This document shows, in pieces, positions 1-8,036 of a DNA stretch of 42,022 nucleotides. Made by a program: the position numbers and the translations under genes. The DNA is from Facklamia sp964471435 (lineage in GTDB: Bacteria; Bacillota; Bacilli; Lactobacillales; Aerococcaceae), in assembly GCA_964471435.1 (NCBI GenBank), contig CAYYGA010000011.1, positions 1 to 42,022 on the forward strand. The letters run 5' to 3'. Position 1 is the first letter of the stretch, and every line of letters starts with the position of its first letter. A model generated the notes under the pieces. The model made no database searches and had not been told where the DNA came from. It was given only the letters and a program-made list of their open reading frames with translations.

Positions 1-16
1 CGCACAAAATAAAAAC

Positions 17-48
17 TCCGGACCTTAGGAAAACTTCTAAGCTCCGGA
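17..48 (-). terminator. terminator after lacD-lacC-agaS operon
   Basis: A hairpin with TCCGGA arms (17-22 and 43-48) and additional inner pairing is followed on the minus strand by a T-rich tract (positions 16 down to 8). It lies just past the agaS stop. T-rich sequence on the other side means it could also stop plus-strand transcription. Confidence 0.75.
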
Positions 49-55
49 TTATTTT

Positions 56-1231
56 TTACTTTATTTTCTCATCATAGTCATAAATTATAACACCCTGTAC
101 CACCCGGTTAACCGTTCCTGAAGGAGAAGGTGTATCAGGTTTATTCCCCAACTTAACTGCCTTCATTAAAGCCAAGGCCTGACTATATACTACAAAGGGT
201 AAAGTAAGGTATACAGTCGGCAAATCAATTAAATCTTCCTTCAATACGAACTGATCCGCATCATGCTCTAACTTTTTAGAAGATAAAGATAAGACTTTTA
301 AAGCAATTTGATCATGATAAACCTCATTGACTAAATCAGTATCATATTGACTTGTATAAGAATTATTTCCTATAAAAGTTAACACCAGTGTTTTCGAATC
401 AATAAAAGATTTAGGGCCATGACGAAATCCTAGAGGTGTCTCATATAAAGTGGCTACTTCTCCAGCCGTCAATTCTAAAATTTTTAATTGAGCTTCACGA
501 GTTAATGCATACAACTCACCGGACCCTAAATAAACAATCCGGTTAAAATCCAAATCTGCTAATTCATCAATTTCACTTTCTCGTTCAATTACCTCTTCCG
601 TTGCTTGAATCAACTTTTCAAGCCACTCTTCTTTTAAATTCAAAGGACTTGGGTCAAAAAACAGTAAGGCACTTAAAAACATACAAGTGAAACTGCCTGT
701 CATCGCAAAGCCTTGATCATTTGAACGCTGTGGCTGTAAAACGAGAATGTTTTTTGAGTCTTCCACAGTAGCAAGTGCCAGCTTTCCTTCTTTAGCACAA
801 GTAATGGTTACTTGATATAAATCTTTTACCAAAGTTTTGGCTGCTTTAACAGCCGCTAAACTTTCTGGTGAGTTTCCGGAACGGGCAAATGAAACTAATA
901 CAGTAGGGATATCGGATTGGAAATAAAGTTCAGGATTAGAAACTAAATCCGTAGTAGCGACTGCTTTAAAGTCAACCTTTTTTTGATCTGATTCCTTATT
1001 GAGGTAATCGACAACCGATTGTCCTACATAAGCAGAGGTACCAGCACCTGTAAAGATTAGCTGAGTAAAGTCGTGCTGCTGATAAATATTTTGAAGAAAT
1101 TCTTTATATTTATCTTTATTCTTAAAAAATGCCTGCCATACTTCCTGCCATAATTCAGGTTGCTGTTTAATTTCCAAGGTCGTAATATGAGCACCCATAT
1201 TTTTTAACGCTTCTTCTGATTGTGTAAACAT
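56..1231 (-). CDS. agaS: AgaS-type SIS-domain sugar-phosphate isomerase/deaminase
   Basis: A 391-residue protein with two SIS (sugar isomerase) domains, close to the usual length of AgaS. The first domain has GAGTSAYVG at 62-70 and SFARSGNSPES at 114-124, the phosphosugar-binding loops. The second begins near RIVYLGSGEL (231-240) and carries LGFRHGPKSFI (267-277). Family knowledge: AgaS converts galactosamine-6-phosphate (or an aldose/ketose phosphate) to tagatose-6-phosphate in the cytoplasm. The context supports this, because lacC and lacD lie directly upstream and would carry tagatose-6-phosphate on to triose phosphates. It starts 10 nt after lacC ends, behind a GGAGG site. It could instead act on galactose-6-phosphate in place of LacAB; the substrate is not decided by the sequence. 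Confidence 0.85.
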   Translation of the reverse strand: MFTQSEEALKNMGAHITTLEIKQQPELWQEVWQAFFKNKDKYKEFLQNIYQQHDFTQLIFTGAGTSAYVGQSVVDYLNKESDQKKVDFKAVATTDLVSNPELYFQSDIPTVLVSFARSGNSPESLAAVKAAKTLVKDLYQVTITCAKEGKLALATVEDSKNILVLQPQRSNDQGFAMTGSFTCMFLSALLFFDPSPLNLKEEWLEKLIQATEEVIERESEIDELADLDFNRIVYLGSGELYALTREAQLKILELTAGEVATLYETPLGFRHGPKSFIDSKTLVLTFIGNNSYTSQYDTDLVNEVYHDQIALKVLSLSSKKLEHDADQFVLKEDLIDLPTVYLTLPFVVYSQALALMKAVKLGNKPDTPSPSGTVNRVVQGVIIYDYDEKIK

Positions 1232-1241
1232 ACTAAGCCTC

Positions 1242-2183
1242 CTATAATTTTTTAACGGTTAATTGGGGAATAATTTCACTTACTTGGTCTAAATCGATAG
1301 AAGGGTACCAATGCAGACAATTTGATGTAGCATAAGCAACTGCTTTTTTTACTGATTCAAAAAGATCTCTATTCGTTACTAAACCTCGAATCAATCCTCC
1401 AAACAAATGATCTCCCGAAGCAACTGGGTTTTTTACTTTAATCGCAGGAGCTTGGAAATGGTAAATTTCCTTTTCATACTTCAATAAAAGTCCATTTTCT
1501 CCTAAGGTAATCATAAAATAAGGTATATTATCCAATACATTCACTTTAAGATGCTGGGCATAATCAGCTACAGTTATTAAATTAATCTCAAACAACTCAT
1601 TATATTCTTCATCATTTATTTTGATGATATACGCTACTTTGGCGTCGTAAGCTTCTTTCATCGCTGGCCCGCTAGAATCAATTAAAAAACGTACGGGATG
1701 GTTCAAGGCTTCTCTTACCCGGACCATATAGTCATCCGGCATCCCTTTCATTAAAGAACCAGAAAATACGACTACATCATTTTCTTGAATAGAGTTTGTC
1801 AGTTGATGGGTGAATTGATCCAGCAAAGCTGGTGTCAATTCAAAACCGCGTTCATAAATCGGATAGATTGTTTCATTGGAGGTATCCACCACTATATTAC
1901 ATTCTCGGGTATTTTGATCAACCTGCAGTGCTTTAATTTTGATCCCTTGTTCTTTTGCTAAACGGCTAACTCGTTCTCCATTTTCCCCTCCTAAAATTGT
2001 ATGGACGGTTACTTGGTTATTTAATTCCTCCCCACCTTCTCTTAAAAGAGCATAAGCTACATTAAAGCTTTTTCCGCCGGCAAAGTCCCGCACCTCTAAT
2101 GGGCGGTTGGGGGTGTCTGCCAATAGTTTTTTCAATAATATAGTACGGTCAACCGCCGGATTTGGACAAATAAGATGAATCAT
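1242..2183 (-). CDS. lacC: tagatose-6-phosphate kinase (PfkB family)
   Basis: A 313-residue ribokinase/PfkB-type kinase of the 1-phosphofructokinase/LacC branch. The N-terminal hallmark FAGGKSFNVA (34-43) and the C-terminal signature VASGDHLFGGL (254-264, catalytic-base Asp258) are present. It should phosphorylate tagatose-6-phosphate to tagatose-1,6-bisphosphate with ATP in the cytoplasm. Its ATG overlaps the lacD stop by 4 nt (ATGA), so the two are translationally coupled. 1-phosphofructokinase is the alternative by family, but the lacD and agaS neighbours argue for LacC. Confidence 0.88.
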   Translation of the reverse strand: MIHLICPNPAVDRTILLKKLLADTPNRPLEVRDFAGGKSFNVAYALLREGGEELNNQVTVHTILGGENGERVSRLAKEQGIKIKALQVDQNTRECNIVVDTSNETIYPIYERGFELTPALLDQFTHQLTNSIQENDVVVFSGSLMKGMPDDYMVRVREALNHPVRFLIDSSGPAMKEAYDAKVAYIIKINDEEYNELFEINLITVADYAQHLKVNVLDNIPYFMITLGENGLLLKYEKEIYHFQAPAIKVKNPVASGDHLFGGLIRGLVTNRDLFESVKKAVAYATSNCLHWYPSIDLDQVSEIIPQLTVKKL

Positions 2184-3190
2184 TGGTTTATCACCTCAAA
2201 ATAGTCCGTAGATGGGGTAGCTGTTTCAACTACTACTGAATTTAAGGATAGAATATTATCTTTACCTTCAGAATTTAACCAATCCCAGGCAGCTTCTTCG
2301 CCTCTATCTGCATATATATCAACTGAATCTTTCCATGTGGCACGGCCGCAGAGAACACCATTAAAAGTCGATCCGGCCTTTTTTGCAAAATGTAAAGTTT
2401 CTTTGAATAAGTCAATACTTACACCGGCACTTAAAAAGATAAATGGAATGTGGGTGGCTTGGCTTTGAGCTTTAAAAAAGTTAATCGCTTCTTCTTGACT
2501 ATAAACATAATCCACTTCCTCAGACTTAAACCCTTCAACAAACTTCATATTGACAGGTACTTCTACTTTGAGTACATCTACTTGGTATTTATCTTTAGAA
2601 AACTCCTTCATAGCTTCTATGACTTTTCGCGGCTTTAACTTTGCATATGCAGAACTTTTAGAATCATTAAGCTTGGAGTCATAAGTAATTATTTCAAGAA
2701 AAAAAGGCAGATCAAGAGCTGTACATTCTGTTCCTACTCTTTCTATAATGACCCGCTTCAAGTCATTAATAGATTCAGCTTCATCCGTATCATAATATAA
2801 TAGGAATTTGACGGCATCTGCTCCCGATTCCTTAAGTCTGTATACAGACCACTCCTCTAACAAGCTTGGTAAGCGGCCGCTTTGTGTCGAGTCATACCCG
2901 GTTTTTTCATAGGCCAACAATAAGCCGGAATTGTCAGCTCTCTCTTGAGAAGCTGGCAGACCATATTCAGGGTCAAGTAAAATTGAACTGGCAAAAGGGG
3001 TTAAGCTTTTAGATATAAGTCTCTTAAATTCTCTAATTTTATCTTCTAAATGAGTTTCTTCAAATTTTCCTTTTAGCATCTTCTTTAATGAACCCCGCTG
3101 ATCAATAGCTAGGGCTGTTATAATATTATTTTCATCGGATAGTTTTTGAATATGCTGATATTTTTCCCTGCTGACTTTTACTTTTTTCAT
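2180..3190 (-). CDS. lacD: tagatose-1,6-bisphosphate aldolase, class I-like
   Basis: A 336-residue LacD-family aldolase, cleaving tagatose-1,6-bisphosphate to dihydroxyacetone phosphate and glyceraldehyde-3-phosphate. The N-terminal TALAIDQRGSL (25-35) and the Schiff-base lysine in DVLKVE (Lys208 by count) match the family. It is the first gene of the lacD-lacC-agaS operon, behind a strong promoter (TTGACA-17-TATGAT) with a TGGT-N4-ACCA operator at the start point. It ends in TGA, so TGA is a stop in this genome, which matters for the NADH peroxidase gene at 36843-38201. Confidence 0.92.
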   Translation of the reverse strand: MKKVKVSREKYQHIQKLSDENNIITALAIDQRGSLKKMLKGKFEETHLEDKIREFKRLISKSLTPFASSILLDPEYGLPASQERADNSGLLLAYEKTGYDSTQSGRLPSLLEEWSVYRLKESGADAVKFLLYYDTDEAESINDLKRVIIERVGTECTALDLPFFLEIITYDSKLNDSKSSAYAKLKPRKVIEAMKEFSKDKYQVDVLKVEVPVNMKFVEGFKSEEVDYVYSQEEAINFFKAQSQATHIPFIFLSAGVSIDLFKETLHFAKKAGSTFNGVLCGRATWKDSVDIYADRGEEAAWDWLNSEGKDNILSLNSVVVETATPSTDYFEVINQ

Positions 3191-3234
3191 AAAAGAATCC
3201 TCTTTCTATTGTTTAATGATCTTTTATCCCCAAC

Positions 3235-3246
3235 TGGTTACTACCA
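3235..3246. promoter_or_regulatory. candidate GntR/HutC-type operator
   Basis: TGGTTACTACCA, a TGGT-N4-ACCA palindrome of the kind bound by GntR/HutC-family repressors. It overlaps the predicted lacD start point. The divergent GntR gene is the natural candidate to bind here and repress until a sugar phosphate releases it. Assignment is inference from position and family. Confidence 0.5.
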
Positions 3247-3250
3247 CTTC

Positions 3251-3279
3251 ATCATAAAATGTCTTTTCCTTCTTGTCAA
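3251..3279 (-). promoter_or_regulatory. sigma-A promoter of lacD operon
   Basis: On the minus strand TTGACA (3279-3274), a 17-nt spacer and TATGAT (3256-3251). The predicted start is near 3244. It is close to consensus, so the operon would be strongly expressed unless repressed. Confidence 0.75.
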
Positions 3280-3331
3280 TTATTGTCTGGATTAAATGTG
3301 CTCTACTTTTTTAAAAAATAAATGGTTAATA

Positions 3332-3360
3332 TTACAACAAATAAAATGGTATAATATAAT
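3332..3360 (+). promoter_or_regulatory. promoter of gntR regulator gene
   Basis: TTACAA (3332-3337), a 17-nt spacer and TATAAT (3355-3360). A second overlapping TATAAT lies at 3350-3355. Confidence 0.5.
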
Positions 3361-3385
3361 GACGATTACGAGAGGTGATTGGGAA

Positions 3386-4102
3386 ATGGACAACCGCCCT
3401 TTATATAAACAATTAACAGAAGAGTTAATCGCTTATATTCAAGAAAATCTGGAGGTGGGAGATGCTCTGGTTTCTGAAAGAACTTTAATGCAGCAGACAC
3501 AAATGAGTCGCACCACCATCAGGCTGGCTATGAAAGAGTTGGAAACGAGCGGCTATATTAAAACGGAGCATGGCCGGGGCCGTTTTGTGGTGAACAAAGA
3601 AATTAATAATTACAATTTAGCTGGAATGTACAGTTTTTCTGAACATATGAAATTACTAGGACATAACCCCACTACAGAAATAATCACTACTGAAATTTTG
3701 GAAGCAGATAGTCCTCTGTTAAAAAATATGCCATTAGTTATTTCGCCTCCTTTAGTTCATTTTAAAAGAGTACGTTTAGCAGATAAGGAGCCGATGATTT
3801 TAGAAGATACTTACCTTCCACAAAAAAGTTTCCCAGGCATTGAAAAGCTGGTTTCCAATACAAGAGGTTTATACGAAGTTTTACAAACAGACTTTGAAAC
3901 TATCATCAAAAAAGCGGAAGATGAGATGTTTGCTCGGATTGCTGAAGAAGAAACCGCTGATTTTTTAAACATTCAATCCGGCGATCCTGTGATTGAAATA
4001 TTACGGAAAACATACGATACTAAAAATAATCTGATTGAATTTACCCATTCATTTGCAAGATCTGATAAATTTTCTTACCGGATTTTACATACAAGAGAGT
4101 AA
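3386..4102 (+). CDS. GntR/HutC-family transcriptional regulator
   Basis: A 238-residue regulator. The N-terminal winged helix-turn-helix (about 1-70) opens with MDNRPLYKQL and carries LVSERTLMQQ and SRTTIRLAMKEL. The remainder is a UTRA ligand domain as in NagR/DasR-type regulators, which sense sugar phosphates. I chose the ATG at 3386, behind AGAGGTGAT, over the ATG at 3296; the upstream start lies before the predicted promoter and adds 30 residues that do not fit the family. It is divergent from lacD and upstream of mglBAC, so control of the tagatose pathway is the likely role. The ligand is unknown. Confidence 0.85.
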   Translation: MDNRPLYKQLTEELIAYIQENLEVGDALVSERTLMQQTQMSRTTIRLAMKELETSGYIKTEHGRGRFVVNKEINNYNLAGMYSFSEHMKLLGHNPTTEIITTEILEADSPLLKNMPLVISPPLVHFKRVRLADKEPMILEDTYLPQKSFPGIEKLVSNTRGLYEVLQTDFETIIKKAEDEMFARIAEEETADFLNIQSGDPVIEILRKTYDTKNNLIEFTHSFARSDKFSYRILHTRE

Positions 4103-4149
4103 AAATAAACATTTTATTATTCTAATATTGTAATTTTACTAGAAGTAGA

Positions 4150-4178
4150 TTGACATTTGTGCAATCGCTTCCTATAAT
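4150..4178 (+). promoter_or_regulatory. mglB promoter
   Basis: Exact consensus TTGACA (4150-4155), 17-nt spacer, TATAAT (4173-4178), followed by AGGAGGT at 4194-4200 and ATG at 4206. A cre-like site fills the spacer. Confidence 0.85.
4159..4173. promoter_or_regulatory. cre site (CcpA) in mglB promoter spacer
   Basis: GTGCAATCGCTTCCT matches the catabolite-responsive element WTGNAANCGNWNNCW at all but the first position. Lying between -35 and -10, CcpA bound here would block RNA polymerase, as expected for catabolite repression of a sugar importer. Confidence 0.65.
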
Positions 4179-4205
4179 TAAGGTATCAAAATTAGGAGGT
4201 AGTTT

Positions 4206-5285
4206 ATGCGTAAATTTATCACAAGTTTGTTAGCCCTTGTTACAGTCTTTGTTGCTCTTGTTGGTGGCGGATTTAGTCAAGTTCAAGCTCAAGAAGGTGA
4301 AACCTATGAGATAGGTGTTGCAATTTATCAGTACAATGATAACTTCATGACCCTTTACCGTGAAGAGTTAGCAAATTACTTTGATGAGCTGGCTGCTGAA
4401 GATGGTAATACTTATAATGTTGATTTCCAAGATGGACAAAATAACCAAGCAACTCAAACTGAGCAATTAAATAACTTTATCGCTCAAGGTAAAGATTTAA
4501 TTATCGCAAACCTTGTAGACCCTACTGGCGCTGAACAAATTATTAACTCAGCTCAATCGGCTGATATTCCTGTTATCTTTATTAACCGTGAACCAGATGT
4601 ATCTACTTTAGAAATCTGGCCGGGTAAAACAACTTATGTTGGCGTTGACGCTCGTCAATCAGGTGTTTACCAAGGTGAAATCATTGCTGACTTAGAAAAC
4701 AACGGTGACATCAATGGTGATGGTGTAGTAAACTATCTTATGATTATGGGTGATGCTGGTAACGTTGATGCGGAACAAAGAACTCAATATTCTGTTGAAA
4801 CATTAGAAGAAACTATCCCTACTGAAATTCTTGGGGAAGCCCAACGTGGTAACTGGGATCAAGCACGCGGTCAAGAAATTGCAGCCAATGCTTTAAGTCA
4901 ATACGGTGAACAGTTAGAAGTTATCTTTGCTAATAATGATGGTATGGCATTAGGAGCTGTCCAGGCAATTGATGGTGCCGATCGTGTGATAAATGAAGAT
5001 ATTTATATCGTTGGTGTAGACGCTTTACCAGAAGTTGTAGAATTAATTAGTAACGGCCAATTCACTGGTACAGTACTAAATGACCACTACAACCAAGCAA
5101 GAACAGCAGCAGAAGTCGCTGTTATGTTATTACAAGGTGAAGAAATTTCTCCTTATTTCTGGCATGACTATGTAAAAGTGACTACTCCTGAAGAAGCTGA
5201 ATTACAACGTTTAGACTATAACGAAGAATCAATTGAAGAATATCAAGAACGTATTGAAGAAACATACGGAAGCAGTAACGAATAG
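4206..5285 (+). CDS. mglB: galactose/glucose-binding protein MglB (secreted form)
   Basis: A 359-residue periplasmic-binding-protein-type receptor. The signal peptide (1-28) ends VQA before Gln29. There is no lipobox and no cysteine in the whole protein, which is unusual for a Gram-positive binding protein. By eye against E. coli MglB the hexose contacts are conserved: Asp45 and Phe47 (family D14/F16), Asn in FINREP, Asp and Arg in NVDAEQR, Trp in GNWDQ, Asn in ANNDGM, Asp in GVDALPE and Asn in VLNDH. The family His152 is Asn. The calcium loop DINGDGVVNY is present. It heads mglB-mglA-mglC, so galactose/glucose or a close pyranoside is the expected ligand. Confidence 0.88.
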   Translation: MRKFITSLLALVTVFVALVGGGFSQVQAQEGETYEIGVAIYQYNDNFMTLYREELANYFDELAAEDGNTYNVDFQDGQNNQATQTEQLNNFIAQGKDLIIANLVDPTGAEQIINSAQSADIPVIFINREPDVSTLEIWPGKTTYVGVDARQSGVYQGEIIADLENNGDINGDGVVNYLMIMGDAGNVDAEQRTQYSVETLEETIPTEILGEAQRGNWDQARGQEIAANALSQYGEQLEVIFANNDGMALGAVQAIDGADRVINEDIYIVGVDALPEVVELISNGQFTGTVLNDHYNQARTAAEVAVMLLQGEEISPYFWHDYVKVTTPEEAELQRLDYNEESIEEYQERIEETYGSSNE

Positions 5286-5307
5286 AAAGAGTAAATTAAT
5301 AAGATAA

Positions 5308-5345
5308 GAGGCGTCAGGTGATTACTTGGTGCCTCTATCTTTTTA
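5308..5345 (+). terminator. partial terminator between mglB and mglA
   Basis: Arms GAGGCGTCA (5308-5316) and TGGTGCCTC (5327-5335) pair with two G-U pairs and are followed by TATCTTTTTA. A leaky terminator here would leave more mglB than mglAC transcript, a common arrangement for binding-protein transporters. Confidence 0.65.
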
Positions 5346-5358
5346 GGAGATGTAAACG

Positions 5359-6903
5359 ATGAATGAAATCATTCTTGAGATGAAAAATGTTAATAAGGCC
5401 TTTCCAGGTGTTCAGGCTTTAGACGATGTGCACTTCACTCTCAAAAAAGGAACGGTACACGCCTTGATGGGTGAGAATGGAGCTGGTAAGTCTACTTTAA
5501 TGAAATGTCTTTATGGGATTTATAATAAAGACAGCGGTTCAATTACGCTCGAAGGAAAAGAACTTAACTTTTCCAATTCAAAAGAAGCCATTGATGCAGG
5601 TATTTCAATGATACATCAAGAATTACAACCTATACCTATGATGACTGTGGCTGAGAATGTGTTTTTAGGAAACTATCCACGTAAAGGTATCTTTGTGGAT
5701 CACGATAAAATGAATGAAGAAACAAAGAGGTATTTAGATATAGTAGGGCTCGACGTTCCTCCGACCACTTTATTAAATAATTTGACTATTTCTCAACAAC
5801 AATCTGTTGAAATTGCTAAAGCTATCTCCCACAATGTTAAAATTGTAATTATGGACGAACCCACCTCCTCTCTCACCTCTTCTGAAGTGGATAAACTATT
5901 TGATATTATACGTTATTTAACATCACAAGGAATTGCTATTATTTATATATCACATAAGATGGACGAAATTTTAGAAATTTCAGATGAAGTTACCATCATG
6001 CGGGACGGAAAGTATGTAGCTACTCATCCCGCTGCTAATTTAACCAAAGCGGATATTATCCGTGATATGGTTGGACGTGAATTGGTCAATCAATTTCCAG
6101 ATCATATCGATGAATCAACCGATGAAATTTTACTTGAAGTTCAACAATTCACCTCTCCCAACCCACTCTCCTTTAAAAATTGCTCTTTTAAGTTGAAAAA
6201 GGGGGAAATACTGGGTATAGCAGGATTAGTCGGAGCTCAACGCTCTGAATTAATGGAGGCTGTTTTTGGTTTAAGAGATTACACAGAAACTGGTAAAGTT
6301 TTAATTAATGGAAATCAAGTTTCTATTAAGGAACCCCGAGATGCTATTGTTAATAATATGGCACTCGTAACGGAAGACCGTCGCCATTCAGGTATATTTG
6401 GTGTATTATCAGTCGCGGATAATACAACCATAGCTTCAATCAAACAATACAAACAAGCTTTAGGATTACTCGATGAACATGCCATGTCCGAAGTTGTGGA
6501 TCAGGGAATTAAGTCTTTAAGTATCAAGACGCCTAGTCCAAAAACGAGAATTGAAAACCTATCCGGTGGTAATCAACAAAAAGTAATTTTAGCACGCTGG
6601 CTAGCCACCAATCCTGAGATTTTAATCTTAGACGAACCTACTAGAGGTATTGATGTAGGAGCAAAGTATGAAATTTATGAAATCATCGATGAACTTTCCA
6701 GACAAGGCAAATCCATCATTATGATTTCTTCTGAAATGAGTGAAGTTATCGGAATGTCGGATCGTATTATGGTAATGTGTGAAGGTAAAATTTCTGGTTA
6801 TTTAACACCTGAAGAGGCTACTCAGGAAAAAATTATGGAATTAGCGACCCAATTTATGCAAAAATCGGAAGCAGTCGTTGCAGCAACTAATGAGGTGAAT
6901 TAA
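5359..6903 (+). CDS. mglA: sugar ABC transporter ATPase MglA (two ABC domains)
   Basis: A 514-residue cytoplasmic ATPase with two ABC domains in one chain, as in MglA/RbsA. Domain 1 has Walker A GENGAGKST (38-46), signature-like LTISQQQSVEIAKA and Walker B IVIMDEPTSS. Domain 2 has the degenerate P-loop GLVGAQRSEL typical of the family, the good signature LSGGNQQKVILARW and Walker B ILILDEPTRG. So one of the two composite ATP sites is probably impaired, which is normal for this family. It drives import with MglB and MglC. Its stop is directly followed by the mglC ATG. Confidence 0.93.
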   Translation: MNEIILEMKNVNKAFPGVQALDDVHFTLKKGTVHALMGENGAGKSTLMKCLYGIYNKDSGSITLEGKELNFSNSKEAIDAGISMIHQELQPIPMMTVAENVFLGNYPRKGIFVDHDKMNEETKRYLDIVGLDVPPTTLLNNLTISQQQSVEIAKAISHNVKIVIMDEPTSSLTSSEVDKLFDIIRYLTSQGIAIIYISHKMDEILEISDEVTIMRDGKYVATHPAANLTKADIIRDMVGRELVNQFPDHIDESTDEILLEVQQFTSPNPLSFKNCSFKLKKGEILGIAGLVGAQRSELMEAVFGLRDYTETGKVLINGNQVSIKEPRDAIVNNMALVTEDRRHSGIFGVLSVADNTTIASIKQYKQALGLLDEHAMSEVVDQGIKSLSIKTPSPKTRIENLSGGNQQKVILARWLATNPEILILDEPTRGIDVGAKYEIYEIIDELSRQGKSIIMISSEMSEVIGMSDRIMVMCEGKISGYLTPEEATQEKIMELATQFMQKSEAVVAATNEVN

Positions 6904-7914
6904 ATGGAACAAGCGAATTTAAAAACAAATAGAACGATAAAAGATTGGCTAATTGAAAATGCTTTGGTGGTTGTCATTATTTTAATGGTTATTTATACAG
7001 CTGTCTCAGCCGATAACTTTTTAAATTTTCATAACTTATCAAATATTTTATCCAACGTTTCGGTGCGCTATATTATCGCTTTAGGAGTGTCAGGTTGTTT
7101 AATTACAAGAGGTACTGACCTTTCAGCAGGTCGTATAGTAGGTATAACTGCAGTAGTAACCGGAGTGCTGTTACAACGTCCGGACGGTGCCGGCATTTTA
7201 TATGGGAATATAGCCGGAACTGCTATTCCAATTGCTTTAGTCATTGCACTCGTGGTCGGATTAATTTTCGGGATGATTAATGGTATGATTATTGCATTTT
7301 TTAAAGTCCCACCTTTTATTGCAACTTTAGGTACCCAAATTGCAATTTTTGGATTAAATCAGATTCTATCCCAAAACCGTCCGATTGGTTCTCTCAATCA
7401 AGATTTTACACGTTTTGGAACGCAAGGTTTATCCCTAGGAACAATGACCCTCCCATGGCTGGCATTCGTTGCTCTGGGAGTGGGGATTATCATCTACATT
7501 ATTTATCGTAAAACTGTCTATGGAAAAAATATGTATGCTTTAGGAGGCAACGAGGTAGCTGCTGAAGTATCCGGTGTTAATACCAATAAAACTAAAATAA
7601 TTGTTTTTAGTTTAGCCGGCTTGCTTTACGGCTTAGCTGGTTTCCTTTTAACTGCTAAAACTGGTTCAGCAGCTGTTACTCTAGGTACCGGTTATGAGTT
7701 GGAAGCTATCGCCGCTGCCACTATCGGCGGGGTTTCTACTACCGGTGGTGTAGGTACAGTTCCTGGTATTTTAATCGGGGTGCTTGTATTCGAGCTTTTA
7801 AAAACTTGTTTACAGTTCCTGGGAATTTCACCGGAACTAACATTAGTTTTTCAAGGTCTCGTCATCGTTATTGCGGTTGCTTTAGATATCCGGAAAACAA
7901 TGAGAAGAAAATAA
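6904..7914 (+). CDS. mglC: sugar ABC transporter permease MglC
   Basis: A 336-residue polytopic membrane protein of the BPD_transp_2 (MglC/RbsC) family, with roughly eight to ten hydrophobic segments from about residue 18 on. Conserved pieces include ITRGTDLSAGRIVG, VPPFIATLGT, YALGGNEVAAEVSGVN (the loop that contacts the ATPase) and AATIGGVSTTGGVG. It starts immediately after the mglA stop (TAA-ATG), so it is coupled, and ends before a strong terminator. It probably works as a homodimer with MglA. Confidence 0.93.
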   Translation: MEQANLKTNRTIKDWLIENALVVVIILMVIYTAVSADNFLNFHNLSNILSNVSVRYIIALGVSGCLITRGTDLSAGRIVGITAVVTGVLLQRPDGAGILYGNIAGTAIPIALVIALVVGLIFGMINGMIIAFFKVPPFIATLGTQIAIFGLNQILSQNRPIGSLNQDFTRFGTQGLSLGTMTLPWLAFVALGVGIIIYIIYRKTVYGKNMYALGGNEVAAEVSGVNTNKTKIIVFSLAGLLYGLAGFLLTAKTGSAAVTLGTGYELEAIAAATIGGVSTTGGVGTVPGILIGVLVFELLKTCLQFLGISPELTLVFQGLVIVIAVALDIRKTMRRK

Positions 7915-7938
7915 AATTATTTCCTTACAAAATTAAAC

Positions 7939-7986
7939 ACGACTTTATTCTTCAGCATTTAATAGCTGGGAATAAAGTCGTTTTTT
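7939..7986. terminator. terminator after mglBAC
   Basis: A perfect 12-bp stem, ACGACTTTATTC with GAATAAAGTCGT, followed by a T6 run on the plus strand. It separates mglC from the convergent EIIC gene. Confidence 0.9.
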
Positions 7987-8036
7987 ATTGTAACTTATAA
8001 GATAAAATCTTTTCCCAATAAAAGAAGCCTTCCTTT

